Source of the DNA: Alphaproteobacteria bacterium
GTDB lineage: Bacteria > Pseudomonadota > Alphaproteobacteria > Sphingomonadales > Kordiimonadaceae
Assembly (NCBI GenBank): GCA_013372975.1
Contig: JABXIS010000011.1
Span: 238,664 to 302,663 of the forward strand
Length of the DNA: 64,000 nt
Direction: 5' to 3'
Part shown: positions 1 through 8,463 of the stretch, piece by piece
Numbering within the stretch: position 1 is the stretch's first letter
Layout: each line of letters starts with the position of its first letter
Program-made: the position numbers and the translations under genes
Notes under the pieces: generated by a model
What the model saw: only the letters and a program-made list of their open reading frames with translations
The model's database searches: none
What the model was told of the DNA's origin: nothing

Positions 1-348
1 TTTCAGGACAACCTTTGCGTATAGTGGCATCCCCGCGATTGTTGCACGTTGAGTAATATCGGACATGATAAAGCGCAAGTCGTCAGAACGTGAAAATCCG
101 TCGTACCTGGACTCTATATCCTCCAACGCGTAGAGAATGAGTTCCCAATCAATACGCTCTACCTCTATGTGTTCCACGACAAATTTCCGCACATCCGCAC
201 ACAATGGTTCATTGTTGATAGAAGAAAACTCGTCGAAGCAGGATTTGTTTGGAAACGAGGGTAAATCTGCATAGTTGTCTGCCCCCCTCGCTAGCACTGA
301 ACAGCTTGAGATCAGGGCGGTAAGCAGCACCAATATCAATGCCCGCAT
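1..348 (-). CDS. Secreted or lipid-anchored protein of unknown function (C-terminus cut off)
   Basis: The reading frame is open for 116 codons from an ATG at 348 to the left edge, so the C-terminus is missing. Residues 1-22 form a hydrophobic signal sequence (MRALILVLLTALISSC) ending in a cysteine, which could be a weak lipobox. The mature part is acidic, with cysteines near residues 37 and 48. A GGGGGCGAG ribosome site precedes the ATG. The ATG overlaps the stop of the remnant ORF upstream (TGATG), which suggests translational coupling of a two-gene unit. I do not recognise the family. By position it could be the periplasmic partner, for example an immunity protein, of whatever the upstream gene once encoded, but that is speculation. 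Confidence 0.5.
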   Translation of the reverse strand, partial: MRALILVLLTALISSCSVLARGADNYADLPSFPNKSCFDEFSSINNEPLCADVRKFVVEHIEVERIDWELILYALEDIESRYDGFSRSDDLRFIMSDITQRATIAGMPLYAKVVLK

Positions 349-645
349 CACTCGCCCCCTATCTCGATCACGGTTTTGCCTTTGGTGGCCGGGTCCAACT
401 TGTGCATCTTCAGCTTGTTGCCCTTGAGGGGGGCATTCATCAGGTCTGCCATGCAGGCCTCCGCGAGCTTGTTGTCTAATCCATGGAACACAGTACTCAT
501 CTTTCAGATTAAGAAAAGGCAGCGCTTTGTCTATCTTCTGATCAATGACATATGGTCTGCCGGAATTTGTGTCTCCGTAATCACAGAAAGGCTTGCCGCT
601 TGGCGCGATTTCGCCTTTAGTCTTTTCCCAAAATGGGGAGGATGA
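348..645 (-). pseudogene. Frameshifted remnant of an unidentified protein
   Basis: Two overlapping minus-strand frames together read like one protein. From about 645 to 481 the frame gives a coherent stretch (EKTKGEIAPSGKPFCDYGD, later ALPFLNLKDEYCVPW). From about 480 to 348 a different frame continues plausibly (LDNKLAEACMADLMNAPLKG, ending KGKTVIEIGGE and a stop). The switch near 481 looks like a one-base indel. The second frame alone has an ATG at 500 and encodes 50 residues. The remnant stops exactly where the next gene starts (TGATG). Its 5' end runs into the divergent TolB-like gene, so the beginning has been lost. The family is not recognised; it may be the tail of a larger toxin-like or secreted protein. 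Confidence 0.4.
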
Positions 646-646
646 A

Positions 647-1564
647 ATGAAAACAGCATGGATGGCGGCGAGCCTTTTTATTTCAGCATCAGTGGCGGCG
701 CAGCAGATGGCGCCGGATGTGGCCAACAACACCGGCCCCTTGCCCGGCACGGACATTTATCTGGCCGAGCTGGTGATGGCGGGCGACAGCTACAGCGTCG
801 GCGCGCCTGAAAATATCACCCGACACAAGGGGTATGATAACCAGCCCCATTTCATGCCGGACGGTGACAAAATTCTGTACACCTCAGAAGACAAGGATAT
901 CCGCACGGATATCTGGATGTATATGGTCGACAGCGGCACGAAAACCCGCCTCACCAACACGCCGGACAACAGCGAATTTTCCCCGAAGGTGATGCCTGAT
1001 GGCTCTGGCTTTTCCGTGATCCGGGAAGAAAGCTATCGCGGCGGCCAGCGCGTGTGGCGCTATGAATTCGGGAACACAGAAGCGGCCGAACCCATGCTGA
1101 AGTTAAGCCCAACGGGCTATCACGCCTGGGGCATGGGCACGCGTTATGTGGCTGTGTTTGTGCTGGGTGAACCCAACACCCTTCAGTTGGTTGATCGGGA
1201 AACCGGCAATGCCAAGGTTATTTTCGAAAATATCGGGCGCGGGCTGTTTTCCCTGCCGGACGGCAGCGGTTTTACCTTCACCGAAGCGCGCGAGGGCGGG
1301 CCCGCCAAAGTATATCATTATGATATCGCAGCAGAGCGCGTGACCCCGCTGTTTGACCTGCCGGGCGGCAATGACTATGCGCTTATGCGGAATGCCCAGG
1401 CCCCCCTTGGCGTAAGCTTCATGGCCGCACATGGCAGCAAGATATTTTACCGGGAAACCCCATCAGGCGCGTGGGCACAAATCGCGGATATGGAAGGGCT
1501 GGAAATCTCCCGCCTTGCCGTCAGCCCCGACAACACAAAAATCGCGCTCGTGGCGGCGGAGTAA
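647..1564 (+). CDS. Secreted TolB-like (PD40/WD40-type) beta-propeller protein
   Basis: A 305-residue protein with a signal peptide (MKTAWMAASLFISASVAAQ) followed by blade motifs typical of PD40/TolB propellers: PHFMPDGDKILYTS, PKVMPDGSGFSVI, FSLPDGSGFTFTE and LAVSPDNTKIAL. The start is set by GGGGAGG seven bases before ATG 647; upstream in-frame codons have no signal character. The family binds peptides or ligands in the periplasm, often as an accessory to hydrolases. No Tol/Pal genes lie nearby, so this is not tolB itself. A second protein of this type is at 48294-49154. It stands alone, with a PAS protein convergent on its 3' side. The precise role is unknown. Confidence 0.75.
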   Translation: MKTAWMAASLFISASVAAQQMAPDVANNTGPLPGTDIYLAELVMAGDSYSVGAPENITRHKGYDNQPHFMPDGDKILYTSEDKDIRTDIWMYMVDSGTKTRLTNTPDNSEFSPKVMPDGSGFSVIREESYRGGQRVWRYEFGNTEAAEPMLKLSPTGYHAWGMGTRYVAVFVLGEPNTLQLVDRETGNAKVIFENIGRGLFSLPDGSGFTFTEAREGGPAKVYHYDIAAERVTPLFDLPGGNDYALMRNAQAPLGVSFMAAHGSKIFYRETPSGAWAQIADMEGLEISRLAVSPDNTKIALVAAE

Positions 1565-1585
1565 AATTCGCGGTATTTTCCCGGT

Positions 1586-2197
1586 CTAGGGATCGTTCGC
1601 GAAAGGGCGGTGAAGGGGGCCGCCCTGGCCCAAGGGGCCAACCTCGTCGGTTGATGGAACACCAGCGCCAATATCAAAGAAATGCCGTTCCACCAGCCGG
1701 GTGCGGCGGAAGGACCGTCGGCTAAATTCGGCCTCAAGCGCCTTGCCTTCAAACACAATCCCGGTGCCAACAAAATATTTTACATTGCCATAGGGGTCCA
1801 ACAGCGGCAGCTGGATGGTGCGGTATACAAACGGCTTGCCCGCAAAATTGATCATGCTGCGGGTGATCATGCCGGCGCAGGGGCGAGTTCTGAGCGCGTT
1901 ATAATAGCGCTTTTCATCATCCACCAGTTCAGGGGGCGTGAGCTCGAAGATATTCTTGTCGGTCATATCAAGGCCGATCAGCCGGTCCAGCACCGTGCCT
2001 GCCTGGATCACACGCAAGGTATCGGGGCCATCCCATTCGCTCATGAAGGTTTCGGCAATGGCACCGTTGATCTGGGACGACATGAAATCAGTGCGGCGCG
2101 GGCATAATTCGCCTTCGGGGCGCGGCAGCCGCTGCCAGAACGCCACCAGATGGGTGGTGTTCTCCGAATGCCTGAATTTATCCAGCAGCTCTTGCAT
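1586..2197 (-). CDS. PAS domain protein of the PAS_5 type
   Basis: A 203-residue soluble protein. After a short N-terminal helix it shows the pattern of the alphaproteobacterial PAS_5 family: FWQRLPRPEGELCPRRTDF, then IGLDMTDKNIFELTPPEL, then RTIQLPLLDPYGNVKYFVG as the last strands of the PAS fold (about residues 25-150). There is no kinase, GGDEF or helix-turn-helix domain, so it is a stand-alone PAS module, as is usual in this family. The tail after residue 155 is basic and probably disordered. It converges on the propeller gene at 647-1564 with a gap of about 20 bases. Its ligand and partner cannot be read from the sequence. Confidence 0.75.
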   Translation of the reverse strand: MQELLDKFRHSENTTHLVAFWQRLPRPEGELCPRRTDFMSSQINGAIAETFMSEWDGPDTLRVIQAGTVLDRLIGLDMTDKNIFELTPPELVDDEKRYYNALRTRPCAGMITRSMINFAGKPFVYRTIQLPLLDPYGNVKYFVGTGIVFEGKALEAEFSRRSFRRTRLVERHFFDIGAGVPSTDEVGPLGQGGPLHRPFANDP

Positions 2198-2437
2198 GGA
2201 AGGGGGTGCCTTACTCGTTACAAACCGGCCTATCTCAGCCGCCCCGCCATCCTTCCCGCTTTATCCCGTGCCGTCAAACAAAAGGCGCAAGCGTGCTACC
2301 CATGAGGTTTTCTTTCAATCTTCCCTTGTTTTTCGGCCTATTAATCCGCCTCCTCACAAGCTGCGCACCAAAGCGTTACTGGACCGGATCACGCCTTTTG
2401 TTAGGCTTGAACGAAAGTTGAGCTGAGTGGAGGCCCC

Positions 2438-3406
2438 ATGTTTATTCGTAAAAAACCGTCATGGCAGATAAGCGAAAATGAAGTTACGCCCGAAGGTGTG
2501 TATCTGAACCGGCGCAAATTCATGATGGGCGCGGCGGCCACGGTGGGCGCGGTGGGCAGTGCGGCGGCCGTGCACCAGTTGGCGAATGCGGCCACGGAAC
2601 GCACGCTGATGCCGCTCAAGCACAGCAAATCGGCCTTTGATCCCTCAGAAACCCTCACGCCTTATGAGGCGGTAACGCAATATAATAATTTCTATGAATT
2701 CGGCACGGACAAGAGCGACCCGGCCGAACATGCCTGGCGGCTTAATCCAAAGCCGTGGGAGATCAAGGTGGAGGGGATGGCCGAAATCACTGGCACCTTC
2801 GCGCTTGAAGATGTGATTGATTTTTCGGCCCTTGAAGAACGTATCTATCGGCTTCGGTGCGTGGAAGGCTGGTCAATGGTGATCCCGTGGGTGGGTGTGC
2901 CGCTTGCATCTGTGCTGAAGAAATTCTCGCCCTCGGCGGACGCCAGATATGTGGCCTTCGAAACCCTGGCAGACCGCAAGCAGATGCCGGGTGTGCGCGG
3001 GTTCCTGAGCTCGCTTGACTGGCCATACCGGGAAGGCCTTCGCATGGATGAAGCCATGAACGAGCTGGCCTTCCTGGCCGTTGGCCTTTACGGCAAGGAA
3101 CTGCCAAACCAGAATGGCGCGCCCGTGCGCCTTGTGGTGCCGTGGAAATATGGCTTCAAATCCATCAAGTCCATCGTGAAGATCGCCTTCGTGAAATCCG
3201 AGCCCACAGCCACATGGAACCAGATGCAGCCCAATGAATATGGTTTCTATTCAAATGTGAATCCGGAAGTGGACCACCCGCGCTGGAGCCAGCGCACAGA
3301 GCGCCGCATCGGCGAATTTGGCAAACGCAAGACGCTGATGTTTAATGGCTATGAGGAACAGGTGGCCCAACTGTATGCGGGCATGGATTTGAAGAAATAT
3401 TATTAA
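2438..3406 (+). CDS. msrP: Protein-methionine-sulfoxide reductase catalytic subunit MsrP
   Basis: A 322-residue molybdopterin enzyme that reduces oxidised methionines of periplasmic proteins. A Tat signal with twin arginine at residues 25-26 (NRRKFMMGAA) precedes a sulfite-oxidase-type fold. The molybdenum-ligating cysteine is C141 in YRLRCVEGWSMVIPW, and the family signature LVVPWKYGFKSIKS is present. Length and motifs match E. coli YedY/MsrP. The start follows a GTGGAGG-like site. The stop overlaps the ATG of msrQ (TAATG), so the two genes form a coupled operon. The 240-base gap upstream holds no convincing gene and probably carries the promoter. Confidence 0.96.
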   Translation: MFIRKKPSWQISENEVTPEGVYLNRRKFMMGAAATVGAVGSAAAVHQLANAATERTLMPLKHSKSAFDPSETLTPYEAVTQYNNFYEFGTDKSDPAEHAWRLNPKPWEIKVEGMAEITGTFALEDVIDFSALEERIYRLRCVEGWSMVIPWVGVPLASVLKKFSPSADARYVAFETLADRKQMPGVRGFLSSLDWPYREGLRMDEAMNELAFLAVGLYGKELPNQNGAPVRLVVPWKYGFKSIKSIVKIAFVKSEPTATWNQMQPNEYGFYSNVNPEVDHPRWSQRTERRIGEFGKRKTLMFNGYEEQVAQLYAGMDLKKYY

Positions 3407-4038
3407 TGCAGCTTTTATCCGTTCCCAACTTGCGGCGTTTTGGCAAACCGCTGGTGTTTGCGGCCTCTCTGGTGCCGGTGGCGTGGCTCGTGTTCAACTG
3501 GTGGCAGGCGTTTGCGGGCCAGTCCCACGATCTGGGCTTCAATCCCAATGAAACATCAAACCGTTTTTCGGGCGATTGGGCGCTCAGGTTCCTGCTGATC
3601 TCTTTGGCGCTCACCCCCTTGTCGAAAATCCTGAAGTCGCCCAAACCCATCCTGTTCCGGCGCATGCTGGGGCTGTTTGCCTATTTTTATGTGTGGGTGC
3701 ATCTTCTGTCCTACCTTTGGCTCGATCTATTGTGGGATTGGCCGGGCCTGTGGGCCGATATCCTGAAGCGGGTATATATCACGGTGGGCATGAGCGCTTT
3801 TGTGCTGCTCACACCGCTCGCGATCACCAGCACCAAAGGCATGGTGAAACGGCTGGGCGCGAAACGCTGGCAGCGGCTCCATAAGCTTGTGTATGTGATC
3901 GCGCCATTGGCGGTGATCCATTTCATCATGATGCGCAAGGGCTTCCAGATTGAACCGCTGGTTTACGGCGCCATCTATCTCGCCCTTATGGCCTTCCGCC
4001 TGAAGCGGGGAGGCAGGCGAGCCTCGAACGTTTCATGA
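3406..4038 (+). CDS. msrQ: Haem-binding membrane subunit MsrQ
   Basis: A 210-residue integral membrane protein of the ferric-reductase-like transmembrane family with about six helices. It passes electrons from the quinone pool or cytosolic flavin to MsrP. Candidate haem ligands are the histidines in YFYVWVHLLSYLW, RLHKLVYV and PLAVIHFIMM. The ATG overlaps the msrP stop by one base, the usual msrPQ arrangement. A clear hairpin with a T-tract lies 38 bases after the stop and would end this operon. Confidence 0.95.
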   Translation: MQLLSVPNLRRFGKPLVFAASLVPVAWLVFNWWQAFAGQSHDLGFNPNETSNRFSGDWALRFLLISLALTPLSKILKSPKPILFRRMLGLFAYFYVWVHLLSYLWLDLLWDWPGLWADILKRVYITVGMSAFVLLTPLAITSTKGMVKRLGAKRWQRLHKLVYVIAPLAVIHFIMMRKGFQIEPLVYGAIYLALMAFRLKRGGRRASNVS

Positions 4039-4076
4039 GGAACGCCAAACCAGGCGCAGTAGGCTTTTGGGGTGTT

Positions 4077-4115
4077 GCCGGGCGGCGTGATTGCGAACCG
4101 CCCGGCGGTGTTTTT
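4077..4115 (+). terminator. Rho-independent terminator of msrPQ
   Basis: Perfect nine-base arms GCCGGGCGG (4077-4085) and CCGCCCGGC (4098-4106) enclose a 12-base loop and are followed by GGTGTTTTT. It lies just past msrQ and just before the convergent DUF2306 gene. Confidence 0.85.
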
Positions 4116-4116
4116 G

Positions 4117-4992
4117 CTAAAGAATGCGCGGGAACCACATGCCCAGGCTTGCGGCAAAAACGCCGATCAGGGTGGCGACCGCTGCGGCAAAGATCAGCAG
4201 CGCGGCGCCTGATTTAACGGCAGGTTTTTTGCTTTTCTGGGCAAAGAAATAGGTTTCCAGAAACAACAGTGGCACAGCCATCTGGCCAAAATAGACGAAG
4301 GTGATAAAGGGCCCTTCGAAGGTTTCGGGGTTGATGCCGATGCCGCCCGTGGTCATGAACCAGAACATCATGCCGATGCGGAAAAACCAAACCGCGCTTA
4401 CGACCATGAACAGCCGCATGGCCCAGCGGCGGTGCTGTACGAACTTGCGTTTGATGGCATAATACATGGCCAATCCGCCAAACAGCATGATCAAAGCGGC
4501 ATCGAGGCTGATGCCTATATAGCCTGCCATGCCGCCGGGCACCCCCCGTGTCCACACAAGATAAAGCCCTGCCGCGCTGGTGAGCGATGCCAGAGCGATA
4601 TAGGCGCGGCCCACATAGCGGTGGAAGGTAGGGAAACGGTTCCTGATCTGCGGCGTTAGCTGTAAGGGCCCGCTGCCAATGATCACGATGGCAACCATCA
4701 CATGGAACGCGATGGACAGGTTGCCGAGCGTATCACCCGGTACATAGCCATCGGGCAGGGAGGTATTCTCAAGCCCTGGCAGGCCGGTTTGCGCCAGAAC
4801 GGGGATATATTGCAGGGCTACATAAAACACAAAAATCCATTGGCCAAGGGCTGCTGCCAGAAACCATGTGATACTGGCATATTTGAGGGCGCGCTCAGGC
4901 CATTGGCTACGCTTCCGGGATGTGGTGCGCTGTTCGGGCGCGTTGCCACCCGCCGCTAGTTCATCTGCTGATAACTCTCTCGCTGTCGTCAT
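4117..4992 (-). CDS. DUF2306-family multi-pass membrane protein
   Basis: A 291-residue protein with a polar N-terminal tail of about 35 residues and then seven or eight hydrophobic helices. The DUF2306 pattern is visible: an early helix pair, HVMVAIVIIGSGPLQL, FHRYVGRAYIALA (His and Arg conserved in the family), RRWAMRLFMVVSAVWFFRIG, and a late helix before the C-terminus. The family resembles haem-binding cytochrome b561-like membrane proteins, but its function is unknown. It is divergent from a membrane AraC regulator at 5237, which could control it; the 244-base gap between them is AT-richer and would hold both promoters. Confidence 0.8.
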   Translation of the reverse strand: MTTARELSADELAAGGNAPEQRTTSRKRSQWPERALKYASITWFLAAALGQWIFVFYVALQYIPVLAQTGLPGLENTSLPDGYVPGDTLGNLSIAFHVMVAIVIIGSGPLQLTPQIRNRFPTFHRYVGRAYIALASLTSAAGLYLVWTRGVPGGMAGYIGISLDAALIMLFGGLAMYYAIKRKFVQHRRWAMRLFMVVSAVWFFRIGMMFWFMTTGGIGINPETFEGPFITFVYFGQMAVPLLFLETYFFAQKSKKPAVKSGAALLIFAAAVATLIGVFAASLGMWFPRIL

Positions 4993-5236
4993 TTTTTGTT
5001 TTCCTTGTTTGATCCTTCACGCCAATTCGCTGGTGCAGTTGCTCTGCACTCCTTGATTTTGACGCTTCGATAAACAAGTTTTATAAGAGGGAATAAAACC
5101 CATTCTCGCCGATTTGGAAAACGGCCAGTGTTTTTCTGGATATTTTTATTTTCCGGGAGCTGGCTCCAGGGTGAGAAAGGAAAAGGCAGCATACAAGACT
5201 GCGTAATTTGACAGACAAGGTGAAGACAAAACGATC

Positions 5237-6271
5237 ATGAATGGGACGCTCGCCCGGCGCTTGCCGCACAATATGGTACCTGCAGATCCTTCTGGCTTGA
5301 TCTGGCTGGCTTTCACGGTGTCTGTCACGGCGTCCATGCTGCCGATGATTTTGGGCGGCGTGCCGGCACCCGTTGCAGGCGTTCTTGCGGTGGCTGGCTC
5401 TGGTGCGTGTGGTTGGCTCTGGCTTTTTGCCCGCACCCTGTTCCGCATGGAAAAGCCGGTCACGCGATGGAGCCTCTATATGGTGGCTGCCATCATTGCG
5501 GTGGAAGGTGGCAGTGCACTCGTGCGGGTCTATTCGCTGGGCGGGGCAATGGGGGAAGCTTACCGCATTCTGGGCGATGCCGAAGGGTTCATCTGTATTG
5601 GTGCGCTGGTATTGGTATTTGCCGAGGTCTTTTCAGGCTACGGTGATGATCTGTCCCCAAAAGAGCGTCGCTTTCGCGAGGTTTTTGGTTTGGTGTTTGG
5701 CGCGCTGATTACGCTGACGCTGATCTGGGTGATGAATGCGGGCGCGAACAGCCTTGGTGGCCAATGGCGTGAACCTGTGACGCTGCTGAGCGCACTTGCA
5801 GGTGTTGTGGGCACACGGCTGTGTATATCTTTCAGGAAGCAGAACCCGCTTACGCCGCAGAATTCGCCGCAGAATTCGCCCCAGAATTCGACAAGGAAGA
5901 AGCAGAAAGGCATTTTTCGGTTTGAGGGGGATGAAATCCTGGCCAAACGCATCACCGAAGCGCTGCAGCAAGACAAGCTCTATGCAACGCCCGAACTAAA
6001 GGTCGCAGACCTGGCAGATATTCTGGGCGAGCAGGAATATAAGGTTACTCAGTGCATAACCGGGGCACTAGGGTACCGAAATTTCAACCAATTGATCAAT
6101 TCCCACCGTATCGATAGTGCCAAGGCGGCGCTCGCCAGTGCAGACAATAAGGCGCAGCCCATCCTGTCTGTTGCGTTTGATTGTGGTTTCAATTCACTGG
6201 GGCCGTTTAATCGTGCCTTCAAGCAGCAAGTGGGCATGACACCCCGAGAATTTCGGGCAACAGTGGAATAG
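5237..6271 (+). CDS. Membrane-anchored AraC-family transcriptional regulator
   Basis: A 344-residue protein. Residues about 20-205 contain roughly six hydrophobic helices (LIWLAFTVSVTASMLPMIL, VAGVLAVAGSGACGWLWLF, SLYMVAAIIAV and others). A short linker made of a repeated PQNS unit follows, then a two-HTH AraC domain (about 235-340) with the signatures YRNFNQLINSHRIDSAK and FDCGFNSLGPFNRAFK. It is related in layout to the pair at 51373 and 52515. Such proteins probably sense a membrane or periplasmic signal and act on DNA close to the membrane. The divergent DUF2306 gene is the natural first target (inference). Confidence 0.88.
   Translation: MNGTLARRLPHNMVPADPSGLIWLAFTVSVTASMLPMILGGVPAPVAGVLAVAGSGACGWLWLFARTLFRMEKPVTRWSLYMVAAIIAVEGGSALVRVYSLGGAMGEAYRILGDAEGFICIGALVLVFAEVFSGYGDDLSPKERRFREVFGLVFGALITLTLIWVMNAGANSLGGQWREPVTLLSALAGVVGTRLCISFRKQNPLTPQNSPQNSPQNSTRKKQKGIFRFEGDEILAKRITEALQQDKLYATPELKVADLADILGEQEYKVTQCITGALGYRNFNQLINSHRIDSAKAALASADNKAQPILSVAFDCGFNSLGPFNRAFKQQVGMTPREFRATVE
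5854..5889 (+). repeat. In-frame 12-base tandem repeat (three copies)
   Basis: Three successive copies of a unit close to CCGCAGAATTCG; the third differs by one base (CCCC for CCGC). It encodes PQNSPQNSPQNS between the membrane part and the DNA-binding part of the AraC regulator, so copy-number slippage would change linker length in steps of four residues without a frameshift. Confidence 0.85.
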
Positions 6272-6393
6272 AGGAAGACACAGGCCAAATCCGCCCGATC
6301 AGGCAGGTTTAAAATTGACCTTGAGGCCCAACCCCACTAGCATCCCGCCCTTCTAGGGAAGATACCGAAATTGGTATTGAAGGGATAAATACA

Positions 6394-7557
6394 ATGACCA
6401 ATCAACCTGTTGCAACGACTGGTGGAGAAGAGACCTCTCTCTTGAAATCAACTGTTCAATGGATCATGGTCGCTTTTCTGGTCTATCTGCTTATTACGGC
6501 AGTGGGAATGATCGGAAGCGGCTTCAAGGGCGCAACCAAAGGTGACGCGACCCAACTGTTCGAGTTTGCCACCAATCCGTTCATGGGGCTTGTCGTTGGT
6601 ATTCTTGCTACATCGCTTATTCAGTCGTCTTCAACTGTTACATCGATCATCGTTGGTCTGGTGGCTGGCGGGCTATCGGTTGAAATGGCTGTGCCGATGG
6701 TGATGGGGGCCAACATTGGTACCACCATTACAAATACCATCGTGGCGCTCGGTCATATTAACCGCAAGAAGGCCTTCAGGCGTGCCTTTGCCGCGGCAAC
6801 AGTGCATGATTTCTTCAACCTGATCGCAGTTGTTATCTTCATGACGCTTGAGCTGACGACCGGCATACTCCATAAAATCGGTGCGTTTTTTGCCGAATTC
6901 CTGATCGGTGGTGCCGACGTTAGCGTGAAGGGCTTCAACTTTATCAAGCCGATCACCAAGCCTGTTATCGGCATGGTGAAAGATTTTTCCGAATTTATCT
7001 ACGCCCCATGGGCCAATGCACTGCTGATCGTGTTCGGTATTGCGATCATCTTCTTCTCCATCATGCTTGTTGGTAAACTTCTGAAGAAATTGATGGTTGG
7101 TCGGGCAAAGCAGGTGATGCATGGCGCCATCGGTCGTGGCCCGGTTGCGGGTATCACCTCGGGTGCGATTGTGACTGTATTGGTGCAATCATCCTCAACG
7201 ACAACAAGCCTTATGGTGCCACTTGCGGGCGCTGGTAGCTTCCGTCTCAAGCAGATTTATCCTTTCACGCTGGGCGCAAACATCGGCACGTGTATTACGT
7301 CGCTTTTGGCTGCAACGGCCATCACGGGCGCGACTGCCTTGCCCGCGATGACCATTGCCCTTGTGCATCTCACGTTTAATGTGCTTGCGGTTCTGCTTAT
7401 CTATGGCATCAGGAACCTGCGCATGCTGCCCTTGAGGGGCGCCACATCGCTTGCCAAGCTGGCCACCAAGAACAAGTCGCTGGCTTTGGTGTATATTCTT
7501 GGTGTTTACTTTGCTTTGCCCGGCCTGTTGGTGCTGGTTTACCAGACGTTTGCTTAA
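6394..7557 (+). CDS. Na/Pi cotransporter family protein
   Basis: A 387-residue membrane protein of the Na_Pi_cotrans (NptA/SLC34-like) family that would import phosphate with sodium. The two inverted-repeat halves each carry the QSSS signature (Q77-S80 and Q265-S268) and a GANIGT loop (about 105 and 293). Many bacterial members end in a cytoplasmic PhoU domain; this one stops right after its last helix. The gene after it, 21 bases downstream, encodes a small coiled-coil protein that may serve with it. A short inverted repeat, ATACC-gaaatt-GGTAT, lies about 20 bases before the start and may be regulatory. Confidence 0.9.
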   Translation: MTNQPVATTGGEETSLLKSTVQWIMVAFLVYLLITAVGMIGSGFKGATKGDATQLFEFATNPFMGLVVGILATSLIQSSSTVTSIIVGLVAGGLSVEMAVPMVMGANIGTTITNTIVALGHINRKKAFRRAFAAATVHDFFNLIAVVIFMTLELTTGILHKIGAFFAEFLIGGADVSVKGFNFIKPITKPVIGMVKDFSEFIYAPWANALLIVFGIAIIFFSIMLVGKLLKKLMVGRAKQVMHGAIGRGPVAGITSGAIVTVLVQSSSTTTSLMVPLAGAGSFRLKQIYPFTLGANIGTCITSLLAATAITGATALPAMTIALVHLTFNVLAVLLIYGIRNLRMLPLRGATSLAKLATKNKSLALVYILGVYFALPGLLVLVYQTFA

Positions 7558-7578
7558 AGGGGTGTGAGGAGAAATATC

Positions 7579-7797
7579 ATGGCAAAAGACCTGACTGAAC
7601 TACCGTACGGAAAGCTGAAAAAGCGCGTTATCAAAACGCGCGAATTGCTGGATGACCTTGAGGCCGAGCTGGAAAAACGCGAACTGGAGCGCCAGCACGA
7701 CGAGGTGGATGATCTTGAAGAGCACCTGAATGTTGCCGACAGTTCCATCCTGGACCTGACCGGCATTATCAGGAACTTCCTGACCAAAAAAGACTAA
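7579..7797 (+). CDS. Small charged coiled-coil protein, unknown function
   Basis: A 72-residue protein (MAKDLTELPYGKLKKRVIKTR) that is almost entirely charged heptad-like helix. AGGAG nine bases before ATG 7579 decides the start; the in-frame codons before it lie across the ribosome site. It follows the phosphate transporter by 21 bases on the same strand, so co-transcription is likely. PhoU itself is a helical bundle, but this is far shorter and shows no PhoU motif. It could be a regulatory or assembly partner of the transporter (inference). A GC-rich hairpin closes the unit. Confidence 0.7.
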   Translation: MAKDLTELPYGKLKKRVIKTRELLDDLEAELEKRELERQHDEVDDLEEHLNVADSSILDLTGIIRNFLTKKD

Positions 7798-7809
7798 CGA
7801 TTATAAGGG

Positions 7810-7829
7810 GGCGCCCTTTCGAGGGCGCC
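7810..7829. terminator. GC-rich hairpin with TTCG loop between convergent genes
   Basis: GGCGCCCT (7810-7817), loop TTCG, AGGGCGCC (7822-7829) form a very stable stem with a UUCG tetraloop. It touches the stop codon of the convergent MaoC gene. There is no strong T-tract on either side, so it may act as an RNA 3'-end stabiliser rather than a textbook terminator. Confidence 0.5.
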
Positions 7830-8278
7830 TAACCGCGTTTAGCCACCATCACATTGCCGCGCATGATCATTACCACATCACCATGCTGGTTTTTCACATG
7901 GTAGGTTGATTTCACCAGCCCGATATTGGGGCGGCTTTGGCTTTCGCGCTTGGCTGTGACTTCACTTTCGATCGTAAGCGTGTCGCCGGGGAAAACTGGC
8001 TTCTTCCAGTCAATACCGTCAATGCCGGGGCTGCCAAGGCCCGCAAAACCCTGTTCCATCATATGATCCACCATCATGCGCATCATCATGGCGCTGGTGT
8101 GCCAGCCGCTGGCGCACAAGGCCCCGAACACCGAATGTTTGGCGAACTCTTCATCCAGATGAAAAGGCTGGGGATCATATTTGGAGGCGAAATCGATCAC
8201 TTCCTCTTTCGTCACCGCATAGGCACCGAATGCATCCGTTTGACCAACATCAATGTCTTCATAAAAAATCTTGAACAT
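7829..8278 (-). CDS. MaoC-like (R)-specific enoyl-CoA hydratase family protein
   Basis: A 149-residue single hot-dog-fold protein. The MaoC hydratase signature is seen in FASKYDPQPFHLDEEFAKHS (Asp and His of the catalytic dyad, about residues 35-41), followed by GALCASGWHTSAMMMRMM on the central helix and DTLTIESEVTAKRES in the sheet. It probably hydrates an enoyl-CoA in fatty acid or acyl-chain metabolism. It is encoded alone, with a GGAGG site before the ATG at 8278. The substrate cannot be told from the sequence. Confidence 0.85.
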   Translation of the reverse strand: MFKIFYEDIDVGQTDAFGAYAVTKEEVIDFASKYDPQPFHLDEEFAKHSVFGALCASGWHTSAMMMRMMVDHMMEQGFAGLGSPGIDGIDWKKPVFPGDTLTIESEVTAKRESQSRPNIGLVKSTYHVKNQHGDVVMIMRGNVMVAKRG

Positions 8279-8463
8279 AGTCGCCTCCTTGATGATGTGT
8301 GAAATGGGGCAGGGCGGGGTGCCGTCAAGGCCTCTTGTAGCGCTTGCAGCCCTGTGCGGCGATCGGTCGCGGCAGTGATGCGAAACGGTTTACGATTGAT
8401 TCACAACCCACACCTATGGTGCCGGTAAGTTCAAACAAACGGTATGTTTTTGGGGGTATGACC

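Noticed and set aside
647..1564. Assignment as tolB
   Set aside because: No tolQRA or pal genes are near, and the protein lacks the N-terminal TolB domain; only the propeller is similar.
2206..2421. Open frame of 71 codons upstream of msrP
   Set aside because: It has no ribosome site and overlaps another frame of similar length, with a composition typical of chance ORFs in GC-rich DNA.
8344..8463. Longer N-terminus for the chemoreceptor
   Set aside because: The extra 40 codons lack signal or helix character, while GGGGGT sits correctly before ATG 8464.
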